DNA from: JAOPZW01 sp963851295
GTDB taxonomy: Bacteria; Actinomycetota; Thermoleophilia; Solirubrobacterales; Solirubrobacteraceae
Direction: 5' to 3'
DNA: 64,000 bases
NCBI GenBank assembly: GCA_963851295.1
Contig: CAWKOS010000001.1
Coordinates: 558,001-622,000, forward strand
The translations under genes and the position numbers were made by a program. Shown one piece after another: positions 50,186 through 59,823 of the stretch. Each line of letters starts with the position of its first letter. Positions within the stretch are counted from its first letter, which is position 1. Below the pieces are notes generated by a model. It worked only from the letters and a program-made list of their open reading frames with translations, was not told the DNA's origin and searched no databases.

Positions 50186-51300
50186 CAGACATCACCCGCC
50201 CGCACGGCGCCCTGGCGCTGGGTGGCGGCGAAGAGCGCCGTCGCCGCCGCGGCGGCGAGCAGCGCCATCACCACGTAGCCCGTCGCGCCGCTGCCGAGGC
50301 CGTCGGCTGCCTTCCAGACCCCGGCCGCGACGAGCGCGGCGGCCGGGAGCGTCAGCACCCAGGCGGTGACCATCCGTCCGGCGAGGCCCCAGCGCACCTG
50401 CGCCAGGCGCTTGCCGACGCCGACGCCGAGGATGCCGCCCGAGACGACGTGCGTCGTCGAGAGCGGATAGCCGAAGTAGGAGGAGGCCAGGATCGTGCTC
50501 GCGCCCGAGGCCTCGGCGACGAAGCCCTGCGGCGCCTCGATCTCGGTGAGCCGGTGGCCCATCGTCCGGATGATCCGCCAGCCGCCGATGAAGGTCCCCA
50601 GCGCGATCGCCGAGGCGGCGATCAGCTTCACCCAGAGGGGCACGGAGAAGTCGTCGGCCCCGGCCTGGTGGAGGGTCCCGTGGGCGACGAGGGCGAGCGT
50701 GATGACGCCCATCGTCTTCTGCGCGTCGTTGGTGCCGTGCGCGAGCGAGACGAGCGAGGCCGTGCCGATCTGCCCGTAGCGATAGGCGCGCCCGGTCTGG
50801 CCGGCGGGATCCCGCGCTCTCATGCGGTAGGCCACGAAGGTGCCCACGATCGCCGCCAGGCCGCAGATCACCGGCGCGAGCACGGCGGGAGCGATGACCT
50901 TCTCGACGATCGCCGAGCCCTTGATGGCATCGCTGCCGCCGGCGACCAGGGCAGCGCCGATGAGCCCGCCGATGAGGGCGTGGCTCGACGACGAGGGCAG
51001 CCCCGCCGCCCAGGTCAGCAGGTTCCAGGCGATGGCCCCGACGAGGGCGGCGAAGAGCGTGCGCAGATCGAGGACGCCCTCGTTGACGATCCCCGACGAG
51101 ATCGTCGCCGCGACCTTGATCGAGATGAAGGCGCCCGCGAAGTTGAGTAACGCGCAGAGGCCTACGGCCACCTTCGGCCGTAGCGCGCGGGTCGCGATCG
51201 ACGTGGCCATCGCGTTCGCGGTGTCGTGGAAGCCGTTCGTGAAGTCGAACGCGACCGCGGTGGCGACGACGATCACCAGCAGGAGTCCGGAGTCGTTCAT
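50185..51300 (-). CDS. pit: Pit-family inorganic phosphate transporter
   Basis: A 371-residue transporter with about ten membrane helices and the PHO4/PiT signatures: AFDFTNGFHDTANAMATSI near the N-terminus and LAHGTNDAQKTMGVI in the second half, plus PLSTTHVVSGGILG. PiT proteins take up metal-phosphate with low affinity. Start MNDSGLL at 51300 chosen; TAGCGC lies 8 nt before it (leaderless-type promoter), and PHO-box-like site h sits just upstream of the -35 region. Confidence 0.93.
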   Translation of the reverse strand: MNDSGLLLVIVVATAVAFDFTNGFHDTANAMATSIATRALRPKVAVGLCALLNFAGAFISIKVAATISSGIVNEGVLDLRTLFAALVGAIAWNLLTWAAGLPSSSSHALIGGLIGAALVAGGSDAIKGSAIVEKVIAPAVLAPVICGLAAIVGTFVAYRMRARDPAGQTGRAYRYGQIGTASLVSLAHGTNDAQKTMGVITLALVAHGTLHQAGADDFSVPLWVKLIAASAIALGTFIGGWRIIRTMGHRLTEIEAPQGFVAEASGASTILASSYFGYPLSTTHVVSGGILGVGVGKRLAQVRWGLAGRMVTAWVLTLPAAALVAAGVWKAADGLGSGATGYVVMALLAAAAATALFAATQRQGAVRAGDV

Positions 51301-51339
51301 CGCTCGTGGCGCTACCCGGCTGCACGCGACGAATTCGCC

Positions 51340-51361
51340 CTTCACCGGTTGGTCACATCAG
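51340..51361 (+). promoter_or_regulatory. PHO-box-like direct repeat before pit (site h)
   Basis: Plus-strand units CTTCACCGGTT and GGTCACATCAG lie 40 bases upstream of the pit start, on the strand opposite to pit. The C26 amidotransferase gene lies in the other direction at 51426. There is no T(A/C)AC hexamer at +35, so the effect on pit could be activation or repression. Confidence 0.55.
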
Positions 51362-51425
51362 GCCCTGGGCCGGCGCGATTCGACATGTGGGCGAACCGGC
51401 GGGCGCTCGTTTCATCCGGCGGGAC

Positions 51426-52211
51426 ATGCAACTTTCCCAGCAAATGGCCGACAACTGTGGTGTGCGCCCCCTCATCGGGATCACCACCTCGGAGCTGCGC
51501 CCCGGCACCCTTGCCACGCTGGGCCGCGAGGGCATGGCGGCGCACGAGGAGCTGATGCTGGGGACGACGTACCCGCGCGCGATCGCGCGGGCCGGTGGCA
51601 TCCCGGTCGTCCTGGCGCCGGTGGAGCTCGACTGCGCCTCCGACCTCGTGGCGCGCCTGGACGGCGTCTGCCTCGCCGGCGGGCCCGACCTCGACCCGCA
51701 CGCCTATCGCGCCTTCGAGCGCCATCCCGAGCTCGGTGCCACGAACCCCGCCGTCGACGCCTTCGAGCTCGCGGTCGCGCGCGCCGCCGACGCCGCCGGG
51801 CTCCCGCTGCTGGGCATCTGCCGCGGCGCCCAGGCCCTCAACGTCGCGCGCGGCGGGACCCTGCACCAGCACGTGGCGGGCCACCGCCAGTCCGAGGTCG
51901 CCACGCGGACCACCCAGCGCGTGGACGTCGCGCACGACTCCCTGCTGGCGGCGGTCACGGGCGCCGGCGGCCCGCTCGACGTCAACTCCTTCCACCATCA
52001 GGCCGTCGACGTCACCGGCGCGGGCCTGCGCGTCGTCGCGCGCGCGGCGGACGGAACGGTCGAGGCGATCGAGGACCCCGCGCGCGCCTTCGTGCTCGGC
52101 GTCCAGTGGCACGCCGAGGCGCTCGTCGACCGTCCCGAGCAGGCGGCGCTCTTCTCCTCGCTGGTCGAGGCCGCCGCGGCGCATCCGCGGCGCCTGAGCG
52201 CGGCCGCCTAG
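51426..52211 (+). CDS. Class I glutamine amidotransferase-like hydrolase (peptidase C26, PuuD-like)
   Basis: A 261-residue protein with the gamma-glutamyl hydrolase fold: PLIGITTSEL, LAGGPDLDPHAY, nucleophile elbow LLGICRGAQALNVARGG (Cys132) and VQWHAEAL (His and Glu). Such enzymes hydrolyse gamma-glutamyl-GABA or related compounds. Divergent from pit with site h between them. Its stop is followed within 12 bases by a long inverted repeat. Confidence 0.87.
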   Translation: MQLSQQMADNCGVRPLIGITTSELRPGTLATLGREGMAAHEELMLGTTYPRAIARAGGIPVVLAPVELDCASDLVARLDGVCLAGGPDLDPHAYRAFERHPELGATNPAVDAFELAVARAADAAGLPLLGICRGAQALNVARGGTLHQHVAGHRQSEVATRTTQRVDVAHDSLLAAVTGAGGPLDVNSFHHQAVDVTGAGLRVVARAADGTVEAIEDPARAFVLGVQWHAEALVDRPEQAALFSSLVEAAAAHPRRLSAAA

Positions 52212-52222
52212 CTGTAGTTCCT

Positions 52223-52469
52223 GAGCACGTTGTTCGGGGTGCCGGGTCGCTCTGACGCCCGTTGCGCTGCGAACAGCTCACCGAGGAACGGGTCCGTGCC
52301 CGGGGGGTCGAACGTCGGTCCTACCCCGTGTGGACGGGGGAAGACCGACGTTCGGCGCCCCCCGGCGGGCCGCGGCGCCCCCCGGGGGCCGGCGGCGCGG
52401 CGGGCTGGTCTCCCTCGGTGAGCTGTTCGCGCCCACGCCGGCGTGGCGGGGACGCCGAACAACCTGCTC
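52223..52469. repeat. 247-bp nested inverted-repeat element
   Basis: Three nested arm pairs fold this segment on itself: 52223-52243 with 52449-52469 (18 of 21 pair), 52269-52286 with 52413-52430 (18 of 18) and 52309-52320 with 52343-52354 (12 of 12), closed by the tip hairpin CCCCGT-GTGG-ACGGGG (52324-52339). It could be a MITE-like insertion or two inverted copies of one repeat. It lies between the stop of the C26 gene and a truncated TIM-barrel gene, and could also act as a two-way terminator. Confidence 0.65.
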
Positions 52470-52471
52470 GG

Positions 52472-52791
52472 GTCGAGTTGAGGCCGTGGTAGGCGACGAG
52501 CTCGGCGCCGGCCTCGGCCGCGTAGTCGAGCAGGCCGTCGAAGGCGCGGTCGTGCTCGGGGGTCCCGGCGCTGAGGTCGTCGGGCGCGTGGAGGACGAGC
52601 CGCAGCGAGCCGCTGTCGAGCGCCTTGCGCAACGCCCGCGCGTGGTGGCGTGCGCGGCAACGGTCGGCCAGCATCGCGGGCGGCGGCGTGTGCACCTGAA
52701 GCCAGCGGACGCCGGCCTCCTCGTGGGCCGCGAGCGTCCGGGCCGTGGGCCAGGCGTCGCGGTGGAGATTGAGGCCGATGCGGTCGTCCAT
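52472..52791 (-). pseudogene. Truncated sugar-phosphate isomerase/TIM-barrel gene
   Basis: MDDRIGLNLHRDAWPTARTLAAHEEAG, VRWLQVHTPPPAM, LRLVLHAPDDLSAGTPEHDRAFDGLLDYAAEAGAELVAYHG (in pieces) reads like the first 105 residues of an AP-endonuclease/sugar-phosphate-isomerase TIM barrel of about 270 residues. At AYHGLNS the frame enters the inverted-repeat element and continues as Arg/Pro-rich sequence to 52321. The rest of the barrel is absent on the other side, so the gene was cut by the element or by a linked deletion. Confidence 0.6.
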
Positions 52792-52860
52792 CCGCCCCCA
52801 TGGTTCGCCACGGGCGCCACGACCCTGTTGCGCGGCCGTGACGGCGTCGTGAAGAGGCCG

Positions 52861-53316
52861 TTACCCGAGCGGTAGCGCGCGCCGCGCGACCGGCGCGGAA
52901 TGGACGATCGACGTCGTCGTCTGGCCGAAGGGGGTGAAGCGGTCGAGCACCGGCTCGAGGTCCTCCATCTCGCGGACGTGCAGGCGCAGCAGGAAGCAGT
53001 CCTCCCCGGTGATGCGCTCGCACTCGACGACCTCGGGCGTGTCGGCGGCGACCTCGGGGATCTTGTGGATCTGGCGCGCGAAGGGGCGCACGCGGACGAC
53101 GGCGGCGAGCGCGTAGCCGATCGCGCGCGGGTCGACGATCGCGCGGTAGCCGGTGATGACGCCGTCGCGCTCGAGCCGCCCCACGCGCTCGGCGACCGCC
53201 GGGGCCGAGAGGCCGACGCGGCGCCCGAGCTCGGCGAAGGCGACGCGGCCGTCGCGCTGAAGCTCCTCGATCAACCGACGGTTGATCTCGTCGAGTCCAT
53301 TTGATTCAAAGGCCAT
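52861..53316 (-). CDS. Lrp/AsnC-family transcriptional regulator
   Basis: A 151-residue regulator: HTH LDEINRRLIEELQRDGRVAFAELGRRVGLSAPAVAERVGRLERDGVI (typical Lrp layout) and an RAM ligand domain (CERITGEDCFLLRLHVREMEDLEPVLDRF). Starts at 53316 or 53343. Divergent from an EamA transporter that it probably controls in answer to an amino acid. Confidence 0.9.
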   Translation of the reverse strand: MAFESNGLDEINRRLIEELQRDGRVAFAELGRRVGLSAPAVAERVGRLERDGVITGYRAIVDPRAIGYALAAVVRVRPFARQIHKIPEVAADTPEVVECERITGEDCFLLRLHVREMEDLEPVLDRFTPFGQTTTSIVHSAPVARRALPLG

Positions 53317-53330
53317 CAGGGTTGGGCTCC
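53300..53330. promoter_or_regulatory. Candidate Lrp operator
   Basis: TTTGA-T-TCAAA (53300-53310) is a perfect palindrome, and GATTCAAAGG pairs with CCTTTGATC about 20 bases on. It lies over the start of the Lrp gene, in the divergent region to EamA, where Lrp-type autoregulation is usual. Confidence 0.35.
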
Positions 53331-53382
53331 TTTGATCGTCCATGGTATCGGGCCTCGAGGCCGACGACCATATCCAGCGACC

Positions 53383-54237
53383 ATGGCCGTGGCCGTCAAG
53401 TCCCGCACCCCGCCCGAGGCGTACTTCGTGGTCAGTGCGACGTTCCACTACCTGGGGCCCGCCTTCGCCGTGCTGCTCTTCGCGCGCGTCGACGTGCTGG
53501 GAGTGGCGTGGCTGCGGATCGCGTCGGCGGCGGCGATCTTCGCCCTCTGGCGCCGGCCGTGGCGGCGCGTGCGCGGCGCCGGGCGCCTGCTGCTCGTGTG
53601 GGGGGCGATTCTCGCGGTGATGAACAGCACCTTCTACCTGGCGATCGACCGCCTGCCGCTCGGCACCGTGGCGGCGATCGAGTTCCTGCCGGTCATCGTG
53701 CTCGCGGCGCTTGGCGCGCGGACCGCGCGCAACCTCGGGGCGCTCGCGCTCGCCGTGCCGGGGGTCTACCTGCTCACCGACGTCGCCCTCGACGGCGACG
53801 CGCTCGGCGTCGTCTTCGCCTTCGCCAACGCCGGGCTCTTCGCGGCCTACATCGTCGTCAGCCACCGCGCCGCCAGCCACGCCACGATCCCGGGGATCGA
53901 CCTGCTCGGCTGCGCCATGCTGGTCGCGGCGGTGGTGGCGACGCCGATCGGCGCATGGGCGGCGGTCCCGGCCTTCGGCGATCCGGTCGCGCTCGCGGCC
54001 GGCATCGGCGTGGGCATCTCGTCGTCGGTCATCCCCTACGTCACCGACCAGCTCGCGATGGCGCGCATGTCGCGCTCGACCTACGCGCTCATGGTCGCGC
54101 TGCTGCCCGCCACGGCGACCGTGATCGGGATCGTCGTCCTCGCGCAGCTTCCGAGCGCGATCGAGGCCCTAGGCGTGGCGCTCGTGATCGCCGGCGTCGC
54201 GGTTCACCGCGACCAGTCCTCGGACAGCATCGAGTAG
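53383..54237 (+). CDS. EamA-family (DMT) transporter (RhtA-like)
   Basis: A 284-residue transporter with ten helices in two repeats (YFVVSATFHYLGPAFAVLLFARVDVLGVAWLRI; GVVFAFANAGLFAAYIVVSHRAA). The pattern resembles RhtA/YdcZ-type amino-acid exporters. Divergent Lrp gene suggests amino-acid-linked control. Its 3' end overlaps the convergent GNAT gene by 34 bases. Confidence 0.9.
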   Translation: MAVAVKSRTPPEAYFVVSATFHYLGPAFAVLLFARVDVLGVAWLRIASAAAIFALWRRPWRRVRGAGRLLLVWGAILAVMNSTFYLAIDRLPLGTVAAIEFLPVIVLAALGARTARNLGALALAVPGVYLLTDVALDGDALGVVFAFANAGLFAAYIVVSHRAASHATIPGIDLLGCAMLVAAVVATPIGAWAAVPAFGDPVALAAGIGVGISSSVIPYVTDQLAMARMSRSTYALMVALLPATATVIGIVVLAQLPSAIEALGVALVIAGVAVHRDQSSDSIE

Positions 54238-54748
54238 AGGACGTGGTCGATCCGGCGCTCGCCGATGCGCTCGGCGGCGCGCAGCGTGCCCTCCTCGCGG
54301 AAGCCGAGGCGCTCGGGGATCGCGCGGCTGCGGGCGTTGTCGACGGCGGCCTGGATGGCGACGCGGTCCAGCTGCCAGACGCCGAAGGCGTGGTCGACGA
54401 GCGCGCGCACCGCGCTCGTGACGACGCCGCGGCCCTCGTGGTCGCGCGCGAGCCAGTAGCCGATCGTCGTCTTGCGGTTGGGCCAGTCGACGGAGTGGAA
54501 GCCGGCGGCGCCGACGATGGCCCCGTCGGCGTCGACGATCGCCGTCTGCAGGCCGTTGTTGTCGGCGATCTGCCGGCGCGTGTGGCGGATGAAGGGCAGG
54601 ACATCCTCCGGGTTGTGCTCGAAGGCGACCCACGGCATCCGCGCCGCCAGGTGCTCGCGGTTGGCGTCGATCACGGCGTAGAGCTCGTCGGCGTCGGCCT
54701 CCTCGAACAGGCGCAGCGCGTAGCCGCCGGGGAGCTCGGCGCGCAGCA

Positions 54749-54749
<1 letters not shown>
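54204..54749 (-). CDS. GNAT N-acetyltransferase (RimJ/RimL-like)
   Basis: A 181-residue acetyltransferase: YALRLFEEADADELYAVIDANREHL, VGAAGFHSVDWPNRKTTIGYWLARDHEGRGVVTSAVRALVDHAF (acetyl-CoA loop HEGRGVV) and NARSRAIPERLGFREEGTLR. Typical of the RimJ/RimL branch acting on ribosomal proteins or small molecules. Its ATG shares one base with the ABC-F stop. Confidence 0.9.
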
Positions 54750-56680
<1,931 letters not shown>

Positions 56681-56696
56681 GGTAGGTCGCGCCGCC

Positions 56697-57088
56697 ATGC
56701 GGTCGGGGTTGGTTGCGCTCGTGCTGGCGCTGGCGTGCGCCGCGCCCGCCGCCGCGACCGAGACGGTGACCACCGTCCCCGGCGCGCCGGGGCCAGGGCC
56801 CTCGAAGTACGACAAGGTCTTCGTCACGAAGTTCGGGCCGAGCAGCGCCGCACCGTGCTCGTCCTGGTGCCCGGGTACGCGATCCAGACCGACCTCACGA
56901 ACGGACGGGTGCTGCGCGGCGCGCGGCGCTTCATCGCGAGCTCGCAGGTGCCGCGCGCGCGGTCGATGCTCGTCGACGCGTCGGCCGACGAGAGCCATCT
57001 CGACCCGCTCACCGCGGCCCCCGCGCGTAATCGCTTCGTCAACACGGTTGTGCCTTTCCTGCGCAAGCTGGCAGCATCGAGGCCATGA
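56697..57088 (+). pseudogene. Frameshifted and internally deleted secreted hydrolase-like gene
   Basis: Frame one encodes a signal peptide and start of a secreted alpha/beta-hydrolase-like protein (MRSGLVALVLALACAAPAAA, KYDKVFVTKFGPSSA). At about 56850 the sense continues in another frame as RTVLVLVPGYAIQTDLTNG, consistent with one missing C. RVLRGARRFIASSQVPRARS and NRFVNTVVPFLRKLAAS then match the far C-terminal part of such proteins, so most of the core is missing as well. The remnant stop overlaps the VOC start (ATGA). Confidence 0.6.
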
Positions 57089-57870
57089 GCGAACGCACCT
57101 CCTACGAGCCCGGCGTTCCGTGCTGGGTCGACCTCTCGAGCCCGGATCCCGATGCCTCGGCGAGCTTCTACGGCGGCGTCTTCGGTTGGGAGGTGGAGGC
57201 GGCCGGGCCGGTCGAGGAAACCGGCGGCTATGGCATGTTCAAGCTCAAGGGCAAGCGCGTCGCCGGCGTCGGGCCGATCATGCAGGAGGGCCATCCGCCG
57301 GTCTGGTCGACGTACGTCGCCACCGACGACGCAGACGGCGTCGCCGCGCGCGCCACCGAGGCCGGGGGCTCCGTGCTGGTCGAGCCGATGGACGTGATGG
57401 ACGCCGGGCGGATGGTCTTCCTCAACCACCCGGCGGGCGGGGTCGTCGGCGCCTGGCAGGCCGGGCGGACGATCGGCTCCGAGCTCGTCAACGAGCCCGG
57501 GGCGCTGAACTGGACCGAGCTGCAGAGCCGCGATGTCGCCGGCGCCAAGGCCTTCTACGAGGCCGTCTTCGGCTGGAGGCCGGACGACCAGGACGTCGGA
57601 GGGATGACCTACACCCTCTTCAACGTCGGCGAGCGCAGCATCGCCGGGGCGATGCCGACGCCCGCGGGCGTGCCCGCCGAGGTGCCCTCGTTCTGGCTGG
57701 CCTACTTCGGGGTCGAGGACTGCGACGCATCGGTGGCCAAGATCCAGGAGCTCGGCGGGAGCGTCATGGGCCCGATCATGGAGATGGAGGGCGTCGGGCG
57801 CTTCGCAGTCGTCGCCGACGCCCACGGTGCCACGTTCGGGGTCATCGCGGGCGCGCAGCCCGACGAGTAG
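57085..57870 (+). CDS. Two-domain VOC family protein
   Basis: A 261-residue protein with two VOC domains (CWVDLSSPDPDASASFYGGVFGWEVE; NWTELQSRDVAGAKAFYEAVFGWRPDD). The pair resembles hydroxylase/glyoxalase-like proteins such as CFP-30-type in actinobacteria. Role unknown, perhaps small-molecule modification or binding. Downstream of the pseudogene, 4-base overlap. Confidence 0.88.
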   Translation: MSERTSYEPGVPCWVDLSSPDPDASASFYGGVFGWEVEAAGPVEETGGYGMFKLKGKRVAGVGPIMQEGHPPVWSTYVATDDADGVAARATEAGGSVLVEPMDVMDAGRMVFLNHPAGGVVGAWQAGRTIGSELVNEPGALNWTELQSRDVAGAKAFYEAVFGWRPDDQDVGGMTYTLFNVGERSIAGAMPTPAGVPAEVPSFWLAYFGVEDCDASVAKIQELGGSVMGPIMEMEGVGRFAVVADAHGATFGVIAGAQPDE

Positions 57871-57906
57871 CGGGCGGCGCCCGCGCCGCCTCCGTAGACT
57901 CGCCCC

Positions 57907-58500
57907 ATGTCGCGGCCGGAAGGCTGGCCGGCGCTGTTCTGGAGCGCGTTCAAGGGCTCGCGCAACGCGATGCTGCTCATCGACGGCCACCGTCGCCACG
58001 TCGAGGTCAACGGCGCCTATCTGAAGCTGGTGGGCTACGCCCGCGAGCGGCTCGTGGGCTATCCCGTGTACGACTTCGTGGACGGCGGCCCGCAGCTGAC
58101 CGAAGCGCAGTGGGACAGCACGATCGCCCAGGGCGACTTCACCGGCGAGGCGGCGCTCGTCTGCTCCGACGGGTCGGACATCAGGATCCAGTACGCGGCG
58201 CATCCCGAGGTCGTGACGGGGCGCCGGCTCGTGCTGTTCGTGGCGCTGACCACCTCGCGCTGGGGGCGCCACTCGCGCCGCGAGGTCAGCCCCGAGGCCG
58301 CGGCGGCCCTCTCGCCCCGAGAGCGCGAGATCGTGGGCTTCGTGGCGCTCGGCGAGACCGGGCCCGAGATCGCCGAGCAGCTGCACATCTCCCACCAGAC
58401 CGTGCGCACGCACATCCGCAACGCGATGCGCAAGCTCGGGGCGCGCTCCCGCGCGCAGCTCGTCGCCAAGGCGCTTGGCGAGGGCCACGCCCTGCAGTAA
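57907..58500 (+). CDS. PAS-LuxR transcriptional regulator
   Basis: A 197-residue protein: N-terminal PAS fold (AMLLIDGHRRHVEVNGAYLKLVGYARERLVGYPVYDFVD) and C-terminal LuxR HTH (LSPREREIVGFVALGETGPEIAEQLHISHQTVRTHI in part). A one-component sensor for a small ligand or redox signal. TAGACT (57895-57900) lies 6 nt before the ATG, giving a leaderless start. Confidence 0.88.
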   Translation: MSRPEGWPALFWSAFKGSRNAMLLIDGHRRHVEVNGAYLKLVGYARERLVGYPVYDFVDGGPQLTEAQWDSTIAQGDFTGEAALVCSDGSDIRIQYAAHPEVVTGRRLVLFVALTTSRWGRHSRREVSPEAAAALSPREREIVGFVALGETGPEIAEQLHISHQTVRTHIRNAMRKLGARSRAQLVAKALGEGHALQ

Positions 58501-58555
58501 GGGTTCCGAAGATCGCGCAACTGCGGTATCGACCCGGCGCGCGCCAGCGCCGAGC

Positions 58556-58866
58556 ATGGCGCGCCCCCAAATCCCCCCGGGGGCCGTCATGAGTCGCGAG
58601 CCATCGAGACGCCACTTCCTGATCCGCCTGGCGGAGACCGAGCGCATGTGCGGTGCGCTCCGGGAGCTGGCGGCGAGGAGGGCGAGGGCGTCGTCGAGGC
58701 GACGGTCCGCGCGCTGGTGGCCGCTCATGATCACGCCGCCGCCGAGCGGCTGGGTCGCAAGGCATTCCGCTTCCTCGCCCCCGTCGGCGCCGAGCACCTG
58801 ATGGTGGCGGCGGCGATCAGGGTGCGCGGCGATGCCGCCCAGCCGCTCGGCGCGTGGTTGCGGTAG
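58556..58866 (+). pseudogene. Possible frameshifted small gene
   Basis: MSREPSRRHFLIRLAETERMCGALRELAA in one frame is followed, after about 58670, by EGEGVVEATVRALVAAHDHAAAERLGRKAF and LMVAAAIRVRGDAAQPLGAWLR in another frame, ending at 58866. The two parts together look like one helical protein with a single frameshift. No family recognised; could also be noise. Confidence 0.3.
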
Positions 58867-58937
58867 GGGTCGTGCGCGGTTTCTGCCGCCGACGCCGGCG
58901 GCGCTGCGCGGCCTCTGCCGCGGGCGCCGGCGACGGT

Positions 58938-59324
58938 GCGCGGCGCTTACTGCTGCATCGAGGGAGAGAGCGTCGTATGGCCCGCGTCTGCTCGGGTGGG
59001 AGCGGCGGCGCGTGGGGCGGGCGCTCGGGCGGGCCGCGGGACGGCCGCTCCGGGCGGGCCGGCGGCCGCGGAGGCGCTGCGCGGTCGCTGCGCACATCGC
59101 GGCTGTTCCTGCGCCGGGCGCGCGACTTTCGACACAGATTTCGGGTCGCCCGGATGACGCCGTTTCGCGCGTGCTGCCTTTGCGTCGTATGTCGACGCTT
59201 AGACCGCACGCAGCCGAGGCGGTCTTTCGGCGTGTTGCAGAACTGCGGAGCGGTGCGGAGATGCCGCGGAGAGAGCCCGCGCCGGGACGGCCTCCCTCCC
59301 TCGGTGCGGCAGTAAGCGCCGCGC
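58938..59324. mobile_element. 387-bp element with 33-bp terminal inverted repeats (MITE-like)
   Basis: 58938-58970 and the reverse complement of 59292-59324 agree at 30 of 33 positions (both start GCGCGGCGCTTACTGC and continue (T/C)GCA(T/C)CGAGGGAG). The 320 bases between hold no convincing gene, and are partly very GC-rich and partly ordinary. This is the structure of a non-autonomous transposon. No target-site duplication is evident. The rest of the 58501-59418 gap shows nothing else I can support. Confidence 0.6.
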
Positions 59325-59418
59325 CGCGCCGCAAGCGACCGCGGTGAGAGCGCCGCGCGGGCGGCGAGAGCGCCGCGAACCGCCGCAGACGCGGGCGGCG
59401 AGCGCGGCCCCCAGCGGC

Positions 59419-59811
59419 CTACTCGGCCTCCCCCAGCCCCGCCGCCTCGATCAGGCTCCGGGGCGCCACCGTGAGGTAGGCGTCCTCGATCGCGCCGGCG
59501 ATCTCGTCCCAGGCGAGGTCGCGGTCCAGGCGGACTCCGAGCCAGCCTCGGTGGCCGACGTAGGGCGGGCGGAAGTAATGGTCCGGGGCGGCTTCGACGA
59601 GCGCCTCCTGCATGCCCTCGGGGGCGGCGAGCCACAGCGCGAGGCGGCCGTCGTCGTGGTGGTTGTCGAGGTACATGACGAACGTCTTCTTCTCGCGGAT
59701 GAAGAAGGAGGGCTGGCCGTGGCTCAGGCGCTCGCTCGTCTCGGGGAACGAGAGGCAGAGCTCGCGGACGCGGTCCAGCGGCGCGGTTGGGGCGGGTGGT
59801 CGCGGCGGCAT
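59419..59811 (-). CDS. MmcQ/YjbR family protein
   Basis: A 130-residue protein: LDRVRELCLSFPETSERLSHGQPSFFIREKKTFVMYLDNHHDDGR, PDHYFRPPYVGHRGWLGVRLD and WDEIAGAIEDAYLTVAPRSLIE match the MmcQ/YjbR fold closely. It lies 12 bases after the crotonase gene on the same strand. Biochemical role unknown. Confidence 0.9.
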   Translation of the reverse strand: MPPRPPAPTAPLDRVRELCLSFPETSERLSHGQPSFFIREKKTFVMYLDNHHDDGRLALWLAAPEGMQEALVEAAPDHYFRPPYVGHRGWLGVRLDRDLAWDEIAGAIEDAYLTVAPRSLIEAAGLGEAE

Positions 59812-59823
59812 CGCCGACCGAGG

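Noticed and set aside
52324..52339. CCCCGT-GTGG-ACGGGG hairpin resembling a type I-E CRISPR repeat stem
   Set aside because: Only one copy, no spacers and no cas genes; it is the tip of the nested inverted repeat.
58870..59410. Possible structured RNA in the GC-rich stretch
   Set aside because: The only clear structure is the terminal inverted repeat; inner pairing is what high GC gives by chance.
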